From the NCBI GenBank assembly GCA_028823995.1, contig JAPPFD010000008.1:1-64000 (forward strand): a stretch of DNA of 64,000 bases, in the 5' to 3' direction. Position numbers and translations under genes: made by a program. Of the stretch, positions 34,274 through 43,249 are shown one piece after another (the stretch's first letter is position 1; each line of letters opens with the position of its first letter). The notes under the pieces were generated by a model. The model was not told the DNA's origin, did not search any database, and saw only the letters and a program-made list of their open reading frames with translations. The stretch comes from a bacterium. Lineage in GTDB: Bacteria; Actinomycetota; Acidimicrobiia; Spongiisociales; ZC4RG35.

Positions 34274-35260
34274 TCAGTTCGGGTCTCGGCCCCCATCATG
34301 CTGGACGATCACCTTCCGGTGCGGGTAGGGTATGTCGATCCCGGCGGCGTCGAGGGCCTCCTTGATCCGCAGACGGAGCTCGCGTTCGGTCCGCCACTGG
34401 AGGGAAGGCTTGGTCTTGGCCCGCACCCGTATGAAGATGCCGGATTCCCCCAACTCCTGAACGCCCTTGACCTCGGGAGGTTCGGATAGCTCGTCGCCGC
34501 CCCATTCGGGATCGTTCCACATGTCGTCGCCTGCCTGCTCGATCACTTTGATCGCCTCTCGCAGGTCACAGTCGTAGGAGACCTCTATGTCCACCTGCGC
34601 CCGGGCCCAAAGCTGGGAGTAGTTTCCGACGAACTCGATGTTCCCGTTGGGAACGGTCCAGACCACGCCCTGGCGAGTGCGGATCGAAGTCGACCTCAGA
34701 GAGATTCTCTCCACGGTCCCGCGTCCTCTCCCGAAATCTATGTCGTCCCCGACGCTGTAGATGTCCTCGATCATCGTGAAGACCCCGCTCAGGAAGTCCC
34801 TGACCACGGCTTGGGAGCCAAAGCCGATGGCGATGCCGAGGATTCCAGCGCCCGCTATGAGCGGACCCAGGTCGATGTTGAGTTGGCCCAGCGCCAGCAA
34901 AATCGTAAACGACCATATCCCGAATAGGGCAATGCTGCGAAGTACCCCGGCCAGGGTCTCGGCTCTGGCTTTGGCTCGTAGCTTCTCCGCCTCAATCGAG
35001 AGAGTGGGATCCCGCCCTATTTCCCTTAGATCCGGCCGCGCGAGCCGTGATGTGAAACGGGCGATGGCCCGTTTCACGACATGGGAAGCCACCCATCCGC
35101 CCAGCAGTATCAGCAATACCAGCAACCCGGGGCCCACCAGCCACGTGGCCACATCTGCCAGGAACCGGTTGCCGGTCCATTCGAAGACCTTTACACAAAC
35201 GATGTTCGTCTGATCACCGCACGCCGGCAAGGTGGTGCTCCCTTGGGCTATCAAGAACAT
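34274..35260 (-). CDS. MscS-type mechanosensitive ion channel
   Basis: The 328-residue protein has membrane segments near residues 38-62 and 100-150 and the MscS pore helix region (AGAGILGIAIGFGSQAVVRDF). The beta domain (SVGDDIDFGRGRGTVERISLRST, WTVPNGNI) and a cytoplasmic alpha/beta domain follow. It would release solutes on osmotic downshock. It lies convergent to dnaE. Confidence 0.92.
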   Translation of the reverse strand: MFLIAQGSTTLPACGDQTNIVCVKVFEWTGNRFLADVATWLVGPGLLVLLILLGGWVASHVVKRAIARFTSRLARPDLREIGRDPTLSIEAEKLRAKARAETLAGVLRSIALFGIWSFTILLALGQLNIDLGPLIAGAGILGIAIGFGSQAVVRDFLSGVFTMIEDIYSVGDDIDFGRGRGTVERISLRSTSIRTRQGVVWTVPNGNIEFVGNYSQLWARAQVDIEVSYDCDLREAIKVIEQAGDDMWNDPEWGGDELSEPPEVKGVQELGESGIFIRVRAKTKPSLQWRTERELRLRIKEALDAAGIDIPYPHRKVIVQHDGGRDPN

Positions 35261-35396
35261 GGGGTTGCTACCTGCGTTTGACTCGACAAAACGTGAGTCA
35301 GAAGTCTACTGACGGCCGTGCAGGCGGAGGGCGGGCTCGGACACCAGGCAAACGCCCCCGAACCGCTCTCAGCCGCCACACCGAGTGCAGTTTCCG

Positions 35397-35792
35397 TCAG
35401 ACGCGTGGTGTGTGGAAATGGCAGGTAGGCCCCGGCTCGTTGGCGAGTCGCTCGTTGAGGGTGGCCATCGGAACTCCGAGCGCTTCGGCCAAAGCCACAT
35501 ACCAAGCGTCGTACACGGTAAGAGTGTCTCGTAGCTGCCAGATTCGTTCCGCAAAGGGATGGAAGGGATACAGTTCCACGGGAGTTCGGAGAAGGTCGGC
35601 AAAGGCCAAGTTGGCGATTTCGGATGACAGCCGTTTGTTCAACTGAGCACCCCGGAGAGCATGCGTTGCCTCTGCGATGATTAGGTGGGGAGCGGCAAAT
35701 GGCCCCTTCCGAAGCTGTGATCTGGCCCAGACCCCGCGGCGGCCCGAGTCAATCAGGGCGCTGACCAGGACCGAGGCGTCAACAACAGTCAC
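35397..35792 (-). CDS. VapC-like PIN-domain toxin
   Basis: The 131-residue PIN-domain protein has the acidic residues expected for Mg-dependent ribonuclease activity: VVDASVLVSAL (Asp), the Glu in IIAEATHALR, and DAWYVALAEALG (Asp). PIN toxins cleave tRNA or rRNA when free of antitoxin. The start overlaps the antitoxin gene stop by four bases. It closely resembles in layout the pair at 45761-46362. Confidence 0.9.
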   Translation of the reverse strand: MTVVDASVLVSALIDSGRRGVWARSQLRKGPFAAPHLIIAEATHALRGAQLNKRLSSEIANLAFADLLRTPVELYPFHPFAERIWQLRDTLTVYDAWYVALAEALGVPMATLNERLANEPGPTCHFHTPRV

Positions 35793-36025
35793 CCACGGCC
35801 GTCATAAATGTAGGACAGGATTTCCTCGGACGACAGCTTCGTCTGGCTGACTTGAACACGCCGTTCAACTTGAGCCAGCCAAGACTCTTTGTCAGGTTTG
35901 TCTGCCAGGTCGATCAACTCCCGTCGCAGATACTCTTGCAGGGAACGACCGCTCCGCGCCGCTCGGGCTGCAAGTTCATCCCTTGTTCGGTCAGGGACAT
36001 TTCGGATAGTGATGGATGTAGGCAT
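35789..36025 (-). CDS. VapB/FitA-like ribbon-helix-helix antitoxin
   Basis: I start this at ATG 36025 (MPTSITIRNVPDRTRDEL), giving 78 residues. Upstream in-frame starts would lie within or before the promoter. The N-terminal ITIRNVP strand and two helices form the ribbon-helix-helix DNA-binding fold, and the C-terminal part should neutralise the PIN toxin. TATAAT on the minus strand (36038-36033) lies seven bases before the ATG, so the transcript is probably leaderless. An operator-like ACAGC-N4-GCTGT is next to it. Confidence 0.85.
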   Translation of the reverse strand: MPTSITIRNVPDRTRDELAARAARSGRSLQEYLRRELIDLADKPDKESWLAQVERRVQVSQTKLSSEEILSYIYDGRG

Positions 36026-36032
36026 TGCAAGC

Positions 36033-36051
36033 ATTATACAGCTATTGCTGT
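36033..36051 (-). promoter_or_regulatory. Promoter and operator of the first VapBC pair
   Basis: A perfect minus-strand -10 (TATAAT, 36038-36033) abuts the inverted repeat ACAGC-TATT-GCTGT (36038-36051). The initiation site would fall on or one base before the antitoxin ATG. No good -35 element is visible. Antitoxin autorepression at this site is expected for the family. Confidence 0.55.
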
Positions 36052-36121
36052 CATTATGCATGCGCCGTCAGACTGGACGCCAGCCCAATAGGCACACTTG
36101 GAAGTTATCCTGGGGACGAGA

Positions 36122-36343
36122 GTGGCCGACCAACTTGATGTTGATGCGATGATCGCCCGTTATCGGGGTAGGGCGGAGGCGGTCCGGAACCGCTCGCTCC
36201 CTCCGGTGGCGGGTGAGGAGCGGCGGCGGTTCATCCAGCAGGCTGAGGAGGACTACATGGACTACTCGCTGGTGGGCGCGGCGAGGTGGTCGGTCGAGGA
36301 GGGCCACCTGGTCCTGCGCATCCCCCTGGGCGGGGGAGGCTGA
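36122..36343 (+). CDS. Small conserved-looking hypothetical protein
   Basis: Seventy-three residues from GTG 36122 (an upstream TTG 36098 is in the same frame). GGGGA lies about seven bases upstream. It is charged and helical (DVDAMIARYRGRAEAVRNRSLPPVAGEERRR, viewed in pieces) and ends with a hydrophobic strand (LVLRIPL). I do not recognise it. Codon use matches the surrounding genes, which is why I keep it. It is convergent with the ThyX-like gene. Confidence 0.55.
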   Translation: MADQLDVDAMIARYRGRAEAVRNRSLPPVAGEERRRFIQQAEEDYMDYSLVGAARWSVEEGHLVLRIPLGGGG

Positions 36344-36345
36344 CC

Positions 36346-37971
36346 CTAGGCGGGCTTCTGCAGCCTCCCGCTGCGTTGGGCGGCCCGGCGTTCTGAATCC
36401 AATCTTTCCAGGTCCACTCCCTGGGTGTTCAAGAAGGTGAAGGCGTCGGCTATGCGGGTGTGGCCCGCCACCTCGGCGATCTGGCGGTGCATCTCTATGC
36501 ACACCCGCCGGTAATTCGGATGTCCGGCCGGCTGGGTGCGCAGTTCGATCAGGTGCAGGGCCTGGCGGGCGTTCATCTCCATCATGAACCTGATGTGACA
36601 GGCGAATGGCACTGCGTATTGGGCGACCTGGCGGCCCAGGGAGGTCCGCACCCGCTCGTAGAACTCCCCGGCCTCTTCCAGGGTCCGGTCCCATAGGCCT
36701 GTAAGGCCGGCGTCGGCCAACTCCTCGGGTCGCTCATGGCCGAGCCGGGTGGTGAGCGGTTGCCACTCGATGGTCATCATGCGGTGGCGCTGGAGATCCC
36801 GGAACGCCCCGAAGTCGCACACCACGTCGAAGCGGTAGTAGCTTCGCTCCAGGGCCCTTCCCGGCTTGTGGCGGCGGTTGCGGCGTTCCCCCACCATCGA
36901 GGCCAACAACTGGGTGACCTGCTCCGATGACATCCGCTCGACGATCTCCCGCAGTTGGGAGTCGGGGAGTTCGGAGACGCTGTACAGCGCCGCGGCGGCC
37001 AGTTTCCGCTCCGCGTCGGGATCCCAGTCGGTGAGGGTCACCTCGGCTGCCGGGGCGGGGCTGACGCCCAGGTCTTCGGCCATCTCCTCCAGACGGGAGC
37101 CGGTCTCGGAGAGATAACTGCTCCAGAGCACTCCCCGCTCGGGAAGGTCCACCCGGGTGAGGAAGGAGGGGATCACTTTGCGCAGTTCGGCCAGCATCAT
37201 CGCTCCGTAGTCCCGCACCTCCCGGAGAGGATGCGCCTGCATGCGGATCAGCGCCATCTCGTATGCCTGGCCGGTGGCGTAGATGCCCACGTTGGAGAGC
37301 GTCGAGGCGGGCAGGAGCCCCCTGATCGAGTCGAAGGCCTTGGCCCGGATGGCGGCCCGGTGTATCCAGGCCGGGTCCCCTTCCCGGCGGGGGTGCCGCT
37401 TGGTGAAGTACTCGATCATCACCGGGCGCATCTCGCGGTAGGTCTCGAACAGGCGGTTCATCATGGCCAGGTAGTCGTCCCGGAGCGGTGACTCCTGGAT
37501 CTCGGGAGGAAGGAAGAACCGGTACCGGTCACCGAGAGGCTGGTCGTAGGCGATGTAGCGGGTGGACTGCTCGAGGTAGGCGGCCAGGCGTCCCCACTCC
37601 AGCACCTTGGTCAGAAGGTTCGAGGCCTGCTCGCAGGCCAGATGGACTCCTCCCAACTGTGCCACCGAGTCGTCCCCGTACTCGTAGAAGACCCGTTTGT
37701 AGAGGTCCTCGGCGCGCTTGAGCTTGATGAGGGGGTCGTCGGGGCTCATCTCGGTGGCGATGGCCTCGATCCCGGTCTCGGGATCGGTGACGAACTCGTC
37801 CAGGAAGAGCCGGCGGAGGGACTTGTGGGTCCTGCTGTACCGGGCGAACAGGGCGCCCTTCACGACCTCGGGGAGATTGATCAGGGCGAACACCGGCCCG
37901 TCGAGGTCGGTGAAGAAACGGCTCAGGATCCCGCGCTCGGACTCGGTGAAGGACTCGCGGTGATACGCCAT
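36346..37971 (-). CDS. Double-length ThyX-like (FAD-dependent thymidylate synthase family) protein
   Basis: The 541-residue protein looks like two ThyX domains fused. Classical ThyX is about 220-250 residues and carries R-H-R-x2-S-x-N-E-x-S-x-R-Y. Here the first half has GRLAAYLEQSTRYI (about 127-140), keeping E-x-S-x-R-Y but not R-H-R. The second half has QRHRMMTIEWQPLTTRLG (about 393-410), keeping R-H-R but altering the rest. ThyX methylates dUMP using methylene-tetrahydrofolate, NADPH and FAD. Whether the fused protein makes dTMP or has another role cannot be told from sequence. A standard thyX may exist elsewhere. Confidence 0.8.
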   Translation of the reverse strand: MAYHRESFTESERGILSRFFTDLDGPVFALINLPEVVKGALFARYSRTHKSLRRLFLDEFVTDPETGIEAIATEMSPDDPLIKLKRAEDLYKRVFYEYGDDSVAQLGGVHLACEQASNLLTKVLEWGRLAAYLEQSTRYIAYDQPLGDRYRFFLPPEIQESPLRDDYLAMMNRLFETYREMRPVMIEYFTKRHPRREGDPAWIHRAAIRAKAFDSIRGLLPASTLSNVGIYATGQAYEMALIRMQAHPLREVRDYGAMMLAELRKVIPSFLTRVDLPERGVLWSSYLSETGSRLEEMAEDLGVSPAPAAEVTLTDWDPDAERKLAAAALYSVSELPDSQLREIVERMSSEQVTQLLASMVGERRNRRHKPGRALERSYYRFDVVCDFGAFRDLQRHRMMTIEWQPLTTRLGHERPEELADAGLTGLWDRTLEEAGEFYERVRTSLGRQVAQYAVPFACHIRFMMEMNARQALHLIELRTQPAGHPNYRRVCIEMHRQIAEVAGHTRIADAFTFLNTQGVDLERLDSERRAAQRSGRLQKPA

Positions 37972-38021
37972 GGAGCTAATAATGATATGGGAGGCCCGTC
38001 ACGCGGTACCGTAACACCGAA

Positions 38022-38300
38022 ATGGGGTCGGTTGTGTTTCGCGTGGTGATCGGAGCGCTGGTGGTGTTCGCCATCGTCCTGGCGCTGATCCCCCTGCTGG
38101 CCGCCCTGGACCTGGCCCGGGGAGGGAGCGGGTTCGGGATCTGTCCGGACGGGGTGTGGCTGTGCTCCGATCCGTACCTGCCGGTGGTCCGGCTGACCGG
38201 CCTGGTGGGACTGGGCATCGGGGCGGTGGCGGTGGGGATCCGATTCGCCCGCCGCGGGCTGCGATGGGCCGAACGCCAGGAGATGCCTCCTCCCGGATAG
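38022..38300 (+). CDS. Small two-segment membrane protein
   Basis: The 92-residue protein has two membrane segments (about residues 5-30 and 55-75) with a short exposed loop holding two cysteines (FGICPDGVWLCSD) that could form a disulfide. I do not recognise the family. ATG 38022 is 50 bases from the divergent ThyX-like gene. It ends convergent to the thioesterase gene. Confidence 0.6.
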   Translation: MGSVVFRVVIGALVVFAIVLALIPLLAALDLARGGSGFGICPDGVWLCSDPYLPVVRLTGLVGLGIGAVAVGIRFARRGLRWAERQEMPPPG

Positions 38301-38337
38301 GGGAGCGCCCGGGCGGTCGGCAGGCGGGATCCGAGAG

Positions 38338-38817
38338 TCATCCGTCCCGCAGCCGGATGCCCATCTCCTCCAGGCTCTCGGTGGCGATGAACAGTCCCTC
38401 CGACGAAGCGCACACCACCTCTCCCGACAACAACTCGGCGTCGATGACCAGGCGCTTGCCACGGCGTTCGGTCACCCGGCCTCGCACCCACAGTTCGGGA
38501 TCGTCCACCCGGGCGGGGCGGTGGAATCGGACTTCGATCCGCCCGGTGACCACCATCGTGTGATGGGACAGGATCGCCGCCCACACCGAGATCTCGTCGA
38601 GGGTGGTGGTGACCACCCCGCCGTGGAGGGTCCCGTAGGTTCCCCTCAGCTCCTCGCGGGGACGGAAGTCGGCAACGGCGTAGCCTTCGCGGGTCCGAAA
38701 GCCCTCCATCCGGAGCCCGTGGGGGTTGGCGGCGCCGCATGCGAAGCACCCCTCCCCGTAGTAGTCCCGAACGTCGGCGATCAACTCCCGGACTGCTTGG
38801 CTGCTGAGGTCCTTCAT
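38338..38817 (-). CDS. PaaI-type hotdog thioesterase
   Basis: The 159-residue protein has the hotdog fold signature of acyl-CoA thioesterases: CFACGAANPHGLRM at about 24-37, then YGTLHGGVVTTTLDEISVWAA with the HGG turn and catalytic Asp/Glu, and VRFHRPARV. It likely hydrolyses an acyl- or aryl-CoA in the cytoplasm. Substrate unknown. It is divergent from nth. Confidence 0.85.
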   Translation of the reverse strand: MKDLSSQAVRELIADVRDYYGEGCFACGAANPHGLRMEGFRTREGYAVADFRPREELRGTYGTLHGGVVTTTLDEISVWAAILSHHTMVVTGRIEVRFHRPARVDDPELWVRGRVTERRGKRLVIDAELLSGEVVCASSEGLFIATESLEEMGIRLRDG

Positions 38818-38894
38818 GGTCCGGGGTTGTCGGCTGCGGCTATGGTGTTCGATGCCCGGCGAGGGGCTGCGGGCTCAACTAGCATCGGTGTCGA

Positions 38895-39572
38895 GTGGCA
38901 TCCAAGTTCCTATCGGACGGTAGCGCGCCCACCCCTGTCCAGCGGGGAAAGGCGCGGGCGGTGCTCAATCGTCTGATCCGGCGCTATCCCTACGCCCAGA
39001 CGGCCCTCGACTACGCCAACCCCTGGGAGTTGCTGGTCTCCACCGTGCTCTCGGCCCAGACCACCGACGAGAACGTCAACCGGGTGACTCCGGGGCTCTT
39101 CCGACGCTGGCCCACCGCCGAGGACCTGGCCGCAGCCTCCCTCGAGGAGGTGGAGGAGGTGGTATTCTCGACCGGCTTCTACCGCCAGAAGGCCCGCTCG
39201 ATCGTGGAGCTCTCCCGGGACCTGACGGAGAGGTACGGGGGAGTGGTTCCCGCCGAACTCGAGGAGTTGATCACCCTGCGTGGGGTGGGGAGGAAGACGG
39301 CCAGTGTGGTGTTGGCCGAGGCGTTCGGCGTTCCCGCCATCGCGGTCGACACCCATGTACGGCGGGTGACCGGGAGGATCGGCCTAACCGTCCAAACCGA
39401 CCCGGAGAAGATCGAGACAGATCTCAAGGCCCTCTACCCGACCAAGGCATGGGACGGCGTCTCCATGAGGTTCATTCAGTTCGGACGGGACGTCTGCGAC
39501 GCGCGTGCGCCCCGATGCGGAGAGTGCGAGATGCTGTTCGACGGCCTGTGTGACTGGCCGGACCGTCCCTGA
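38895..39572 (+). CDS. nth: Endonuclease III
   Basis: The 225-residue DNA glycosylase/AP lyase removes oxidised pyrimidines. It has LLVSTVLSAQTTDENVN, the helix-hairpin-helix LITLRGVGRKTA with catalytic K134, D152 in VDTHV, and four C-terminal cysteines (C-x6-C-x2-C-x7-C) for the iron-sulfur cluster. The last spacing is two residues longer than the usual five. GTG 38895 starts the gene. Confidence 0.95.
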   Translation: MASKFLSDGSAPTPVQRGKARAVLNRLIRRYPYAQTALDYANPWELLVSTVLSAQTTDENVNRVTPGLFRRWPTAEDLAAASLEEVEEVVFSTGFYRQKARSIVELSRDLTERYGGVVPAELEELITLRGVGRKTASVVLAEAFGVPAIAVDTHVRRVTGRIGLTVQTDPEKIETDLKALYPTKAWDGVSMRFIQFGRDVCDARAPRCGECEMLFDGLCDWPDRP

Positions 39573-39614
39573 GCGGGTCCGGGTTCTTTCCGGGGTGAAG
39601 AGAACGGTGCGTCG

Positions 39615-40934
39615 GTGATTCGAGGTTCCGGTTGGGATCGCCGCATATTGGCCCTGGCCGTTCCCGCCTTGGCCGCCCTGGTGGCCGATCCGCTGCTCTC
39701 CCTGGTGGACACCGCCTTCGTGGGGCGCCTGGGGAGGGTGGAGTTGGCCGCGCTGGGGGTGGACACGGCCCTCTTCGGCATGGCGTTCGCGGTGTGCAAC
39801 TTCCTGGCCTTCGTGACCACTCCCATGGTGTCCCAGAGCCTGGGGCGGGGGGACAGGGCCGGAGCGAGCCGGGTGGTCAACCAGGCGATCGTAACCGCCA
39901 TCGGCCTGGGGATGGTCGGGGTGGTGGTGTTCTGGACGGCGTCGGGGGCGCTGGTGGGCATGATGCAGGCATCGGCGGAGGTCACCGCTCCGGCGGTCGA
40001 GTATCTCCGGATCCGGGCCCTGGCGTTCCCGGCCGCCCTCCTGAACCTGGCATCCCACGGGATCTACAGGGGATACCAGGACACCCGCACCCCGATGTGG
40101 GTCTCGGTGGGGGTGAACGCCTTCAACGCGGCGCTGGACCCGGTTTTGATCTTCGGTCTGGGATGGGGCCTTGCCGGTGCGGGATGGGCGACGGTCACCG
40201 CCCAGTGGCTGGGCGCCGGCTGTTTCTTCCTTCTCCTCTCCCGCCGTGCATCCATCGAGGGTTGGTCGATTCGGGGGACGAGGTGGGGCGATCTGCTCCG
40301 CTTCTGGGGGATGGGGGCGGTCCTGGCGCTCCGGACGCTGTTTCTGGTGATGACCCTCACCCTGAGCGTGGCAGCCGCGGCCCGGGTGGGGACGGTGGAG
40401 GTCGCCGCCCACCAGATCATGGTCGGCGTGTGGGCCCTGTGCTCCTTCACGCTCGACTCGATGGCCATCGCCGGCCAGGCCCTGGTGGGGGAGCAGGCCG
40501 GACGCGGGGATGTCGCCGACGCCCACCAGGTCACCGTGCGCCTGCTGGGCTGGGGACTGGTGATGGGAGTTGTGATCGCCGGACTGCTGCTGGCGTCCGG
40601 ACCCTGGCTGGGCGGGGTGTTCACCGACGACCGGGCGGTGGCCGAGGCGGTGAGGGGAGTGGTCCCCCAGGCCGCCCTGATGCAGCCCCTGGGCGCCCTG
40701 GTGTTCGTGGCCGACGGGATATTCATGGCGGTCCTGGCTGTGCGCCTCCTGGCCGCCTCCACGGGCGCGGGCCTGGCGGCGGCGGCCGCGGTGTTGTGGG
40801 TCTCCGACGCGGCGGGGGGTGGATTGCCGGGGGTGTGGTGGGCGATCCTCGCCATGATCATTGCCCGCTCCTGCGTGTTCGCCTGGGGAGGACGGCGGGG
40901 ACTGGGGCGGTGGGTAAGGGGCGGAAAGCGGTAG
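39615..40934 (+). CDS. MATE family efflux transporter (DinF-like)
   Basis: The 439-residue protein has about twelve membrane segments in two MatE halves. DPLLSLVDTAFVGRLGRVELAALGV in the first half and VAAHQIMVGVWALCSFTLDSMAIAGQALVGEQAG in the second are typical of the DinF branch. It would export cationic or polar compounds using an ion gradient. GTG 39615 is 42 bases after nth; both may be co-transcribed. Confidence 0.9.
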   Translation: MIRGSGWDRRILALAVPALAALVADPLLSLVDTAFVGRLGRVELAALGVDTALFGMAFAVCNFLAFVTTPMVSQSLGRGDRAGASRVVNQAIVTAIGLGMVGVVVFWTASGALVGMMQASAEVTAPAVEYLRIRALAFPAALLNLASHGIYRGYQDTRTPMWVSVGVNAFNAALDPVLIFGLGWGLAGAGWATVTAQWLGAGCFFLLLSRRASIEGWSIRGTRWGDLLRFWGMGAVLALRTLFLVMTLTLSVAAAARVGTVEVAAHQIMVGVWALCSFTLDSMAIAGQALVGEQAGRGDVADAHQVTVRLLGWGLVMGVVIAGLLLASGPWLGGVFTDDRAVAEAVRGVVPQAALMQPLGALVFVADGIFMAVLAVRLLAASTGAGLAAAAAVLWVSDAAGGGLPGVWWAILAMIIARSCVFAWGGRRGLGRWVRGGKR

Positions 40935-41019
40935 GCGGTCACCATCCCGGATAGACGACTGCAGCGCCGATGAGACGGGAGTGGTACGACTCGGCTTCAG
41001 CCCCTGACTGCCGGATCGG

Positions 41020-41616
41020 TCACGGTCTGGCGACGTCGAGGCGCTGGAGGAAGACCTGGACCAGCGGACCGATCAGCACGGCGAAGGCCACCGTGCCCAG
41101 CCCGATCGTCCCGCCGAGCAGCCAGCCGACCAGCAACACCGAGCCCTCGATGAGAAACCGTGCGAGCCGTATCGAGAGGCCGCGCTTGGCCAATCCCGTC
41201 ATAAGCCCATCCCGCGGGCCCGGTCCGAGCCGCCTGCCGATGTAGATGCCCGATCCGAGCGCCACGATCACGATCGCGCTCAACATGAGGCCCAGACGCG
41301 CCGCGAATGACGCCGGAGCCTCAATCAGAAGGATCGTGCCGTCGATGACCAATCCGACGACGACGATGTTAAGGACGGTGCCGAGCCCGGGCCGCTGCTT
41401 AAGGGGGATCCAGGCGAGCAGCACGACGAACCCGGTGAGAATCCCGGCCACCCCGATGGTTAGCGGCGTGTGGATCGAGATCCCCTGGTGAAGGGCCTCC
41501 CAGGGAGACAGGCCGAGGTTGGCCTCCACCAAGAGGCCCATACCGAATCCGAACAACGTCAAACCGAAGACCACCGCCGGCAGCCGGCGCACCGTCGTCC
41601 GGGCCCGATCGCTCAT
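41020..41616 (-). CDS. YczE/YitT-like integral membrane protein
   Basis: The 198-residue protein starts at ATG 41616, which overlaps the stop of the upstream methyltransferase gene. It has about five membrane segments and the pattern FGFGMGLLVEANLGLSPWEALHQGIS that marks the YczE/YyaS/YitT group. RRLGPGPRDGLMTGLAKR is another conserved loop. Function is unknown. The co-transcribed methyltransferase suggests a shared pathway. Confidence 0.8.
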   Translation of the reverse strand: MSDRARTTVRRLPAVVFGLTLFGFGMGLLVEANLGLSPWEALHQGISIHTPLTIGVAGILTGFVVLLAWIPLKQRPGLGTVLNIVVVGLVIDGTILLIEAPASFAARLGLMLSAIVIVALGSGIYIGRRLGPGPRDGLMTGLAKRGLSIRLARFLIEGSVLLVGWLLGGTIGLGTVAFAVLIGPLVQVFLQRLDVARP

Positions 41617-42179
41617 GCGGGCGCCGTTGCCCTGAACAGGAACCGCTTGTCGAATTCGGTGACGACCACCCGATCGAACCCGGCGCCGGCGAGGCGGGCT
41701 TCGAGGCCTGTCGGGTCGACCGGGTTGTGGGTGTCCCACAGATGGAAAATCCGGAGGCGCAGGCCGGTCTTCGAGTCCGATCCGACCAGCACCCCGCCCG
41801 GCGCCAGAACCCGCCGGCATTCGGACAGGATGTCGTCCTGCTCGGCGGCCGTCGGAACGTGGTGAAGCATCGTGCAGCACACCACGACGTCGATCGACCC
41901 TTCGGCGAGCGGCAGGTCGGAGGCCGAGCCGGTGTGAACGGCGACACTGGAGCCGAGCCGGCCGCGGAGGCGCTCGGCGGCCCCCGGGTCGATCTCCACC
42001 GTGGTCAGGTCGGTGACTCCATACTCGAGCAGCGCCTCGGTGACGAGTCCGGGGCCCGGTCCGATCTCCAACACCCGGCCCCCCAGGTCGACTCCGTCCA
42101 GGACATCGGGCAGCACCTGATCGACCATCAGTCGTTTCCACCGCTCCGACTTGCAGTACCAATCGTGGATGCGATTCAC
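41613..42179 (-). CDS. Class I SAM-dependent methyltransferase
   Basis: The 188-residue enzyme has the SAM motif VLEIGPGPGLVTEAL, the acidic loop VEIDPGAAERL and SIDVVVCCTMLHHVPTAAEQ, followed by RVLAPGGVLV. It belongs to the methyltransferase-11/UbiE-like group. Substrate unknown. It is the first gene of a two-gene minus-strand unit. Confidence 0.88.
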   Translation of the reverse strand: MNRIHDWYCKSERWKRLMVDQVLPDVLDGVDLGGRVLEIGPGPGLVTEALLEYGVTDLTTVEIDPGAAERLRGRLGSSVAVHTGSASDLPLAEGSIDVVVCCTMLHHVPTAAEQDDILSECRRVLAPGGVLVGSDSKTGLRLRIFHLWDTHNPVDPTGLEARLAGAGFDRVVVTEFDKRFLFRATAPA

Positions 42180-42424
42180 GTCGGTGCCGGCCGATCGGAC
42201 CGCTCCAAGATATAGACCACCCGGTTGCTGACTGCGACTTAGGTTACTTCAATGCCCGGTGCCCGCACTGGCGCGGGGGAACATCCCCACCTCGGCGGTC
42301 CGATGCTGCATCCAGCCTTTCCGAAAACGCCTAATGGCCAGCGCGGTGAGTAGTCATCAGCGGTAAAATCACGATTGAAGGCAATGGGTTTGCCGTCGGC
42401 AGTCAACGCTTGGAAGGCGCTTCG

Positions 42425-43198
42425 ATGGATTTTTTGGACATGGCTCTGGCATTGCAACTGGCGGTGGCGTTCGGAGGGGGCCTCCTGGCTTTCATCTCTC
42501 CCTGCGTACTGCCGCTGCTGCCAGGGTACCTGGCGATGGTGTCGGGATATTCGGTGGCCGATCTGCAGAGAGGGGTGGCGTCCACCTCCAAGGTGCTCCG
42601 GGCCTCCCTCTTGTTCGTGGTGGGCTTCACCCTCATCTTCGTGGCCCAGGGGGCGGGCGCCACTTCCGTCTCCCGGTTTCTCCTGCAGAACCAGGTGGTG
42701 GTCACCCGGATCGCCGGAGCGGTGATCGCACTGTTCGGAGTTGCCATGGTGGGGATGTCCTTCTCCGGCTGGGGGATCTTCGGCTGGTTCTCCCGGGAGA
42801 GGCGGTTCCACGTGGTGTCCAACCGGTTCGGAGTCCTGTCTCCGGTGGTGTTGGGCGCCGCCTTCGGGTTCGGCTGGTCTCCCTGCATCGGCCCGATCCT
42901 GGGAGGGGTGTTGGCGATCGCCGCCGCTCAGGACACGGTCCTGGCGGGCATGCTCCTCCTGTTCGTCTTCTCCCTGGGGATAGGGGTTCCCTTCGTACTC
43001 TCGGGAATCGGGCTCTCCAAGGCCTTCGGCGCCTTCGCGGTGGTCCGAAAGATCAGCCGTCCGCTCATCGTGGTCGCCGGGGTCCTCATGACCGCCTTCG
43101 GGGTGCTGATGTTTTTCAACGGTCTCAGCTGGCTGTCGAGAGTTATCTCCAACCTCTTCGCGGCGCTTCCCCTGCTCAGTAATCTCACAGAGATCTAG
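42425..43198 (+). CDS. ccdA: CcdA-type cytochrome c biogenesis/thiol-redox membrane protein
   Basis: The 257-residue protein starts at ATG 42425, with GGAAGG seven bases upstream. It has six to seven membrane segments and the paired cysteines FISPCVLPLLPGYL and GWSPCIGPILGG that shuttle electrons across the membrane. CcdA reduces extracytoplasmic thioredoxin-like proteins for haem ligation. No ResA/ResB/CcsB partner lies in the window. Confidence 0.9.
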   Translation: MDFLDMALALQLAVAFGGGLLAFISPCVLPLLPGYLAMVSGYSVADLQRGVASTSKVLRASLLFVVGFTLIFVAQGAGATSVSRFLLQNQVVVTRIAGAVIALFGVAMVGMSFSGWGIFGWFSRERRFHVVSNRFGVLSPVVLGAAFGFGWSPCIGPILGGVLAIAAAQDTVLAGMLLLFVFSLGIGVPFVLSGIGLSKAFGAFAVVRKISRPLIVVAGVLMTAFGVLMFFNGLSWLSRVISNLFAALPLLSNLTEI

Positions 43199-43249
43199 CC
43201 AAAACAGCCGGATTCCTGCCCCAAGCCTCCGCTCAGCCATCCCTTCGGT

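Noticed and set aside
42275-42288. GGGG-AACAT-CCCC hairpin as terminator
   Set aside because: Short stem and no T-tract; position between two divergent genes does not fit.
43199-43249. Trp-rich leader peptide/attenuator before trpE
   Set aside because: No Trp codon run and no terminator-like hairpin in the 51-base gap.
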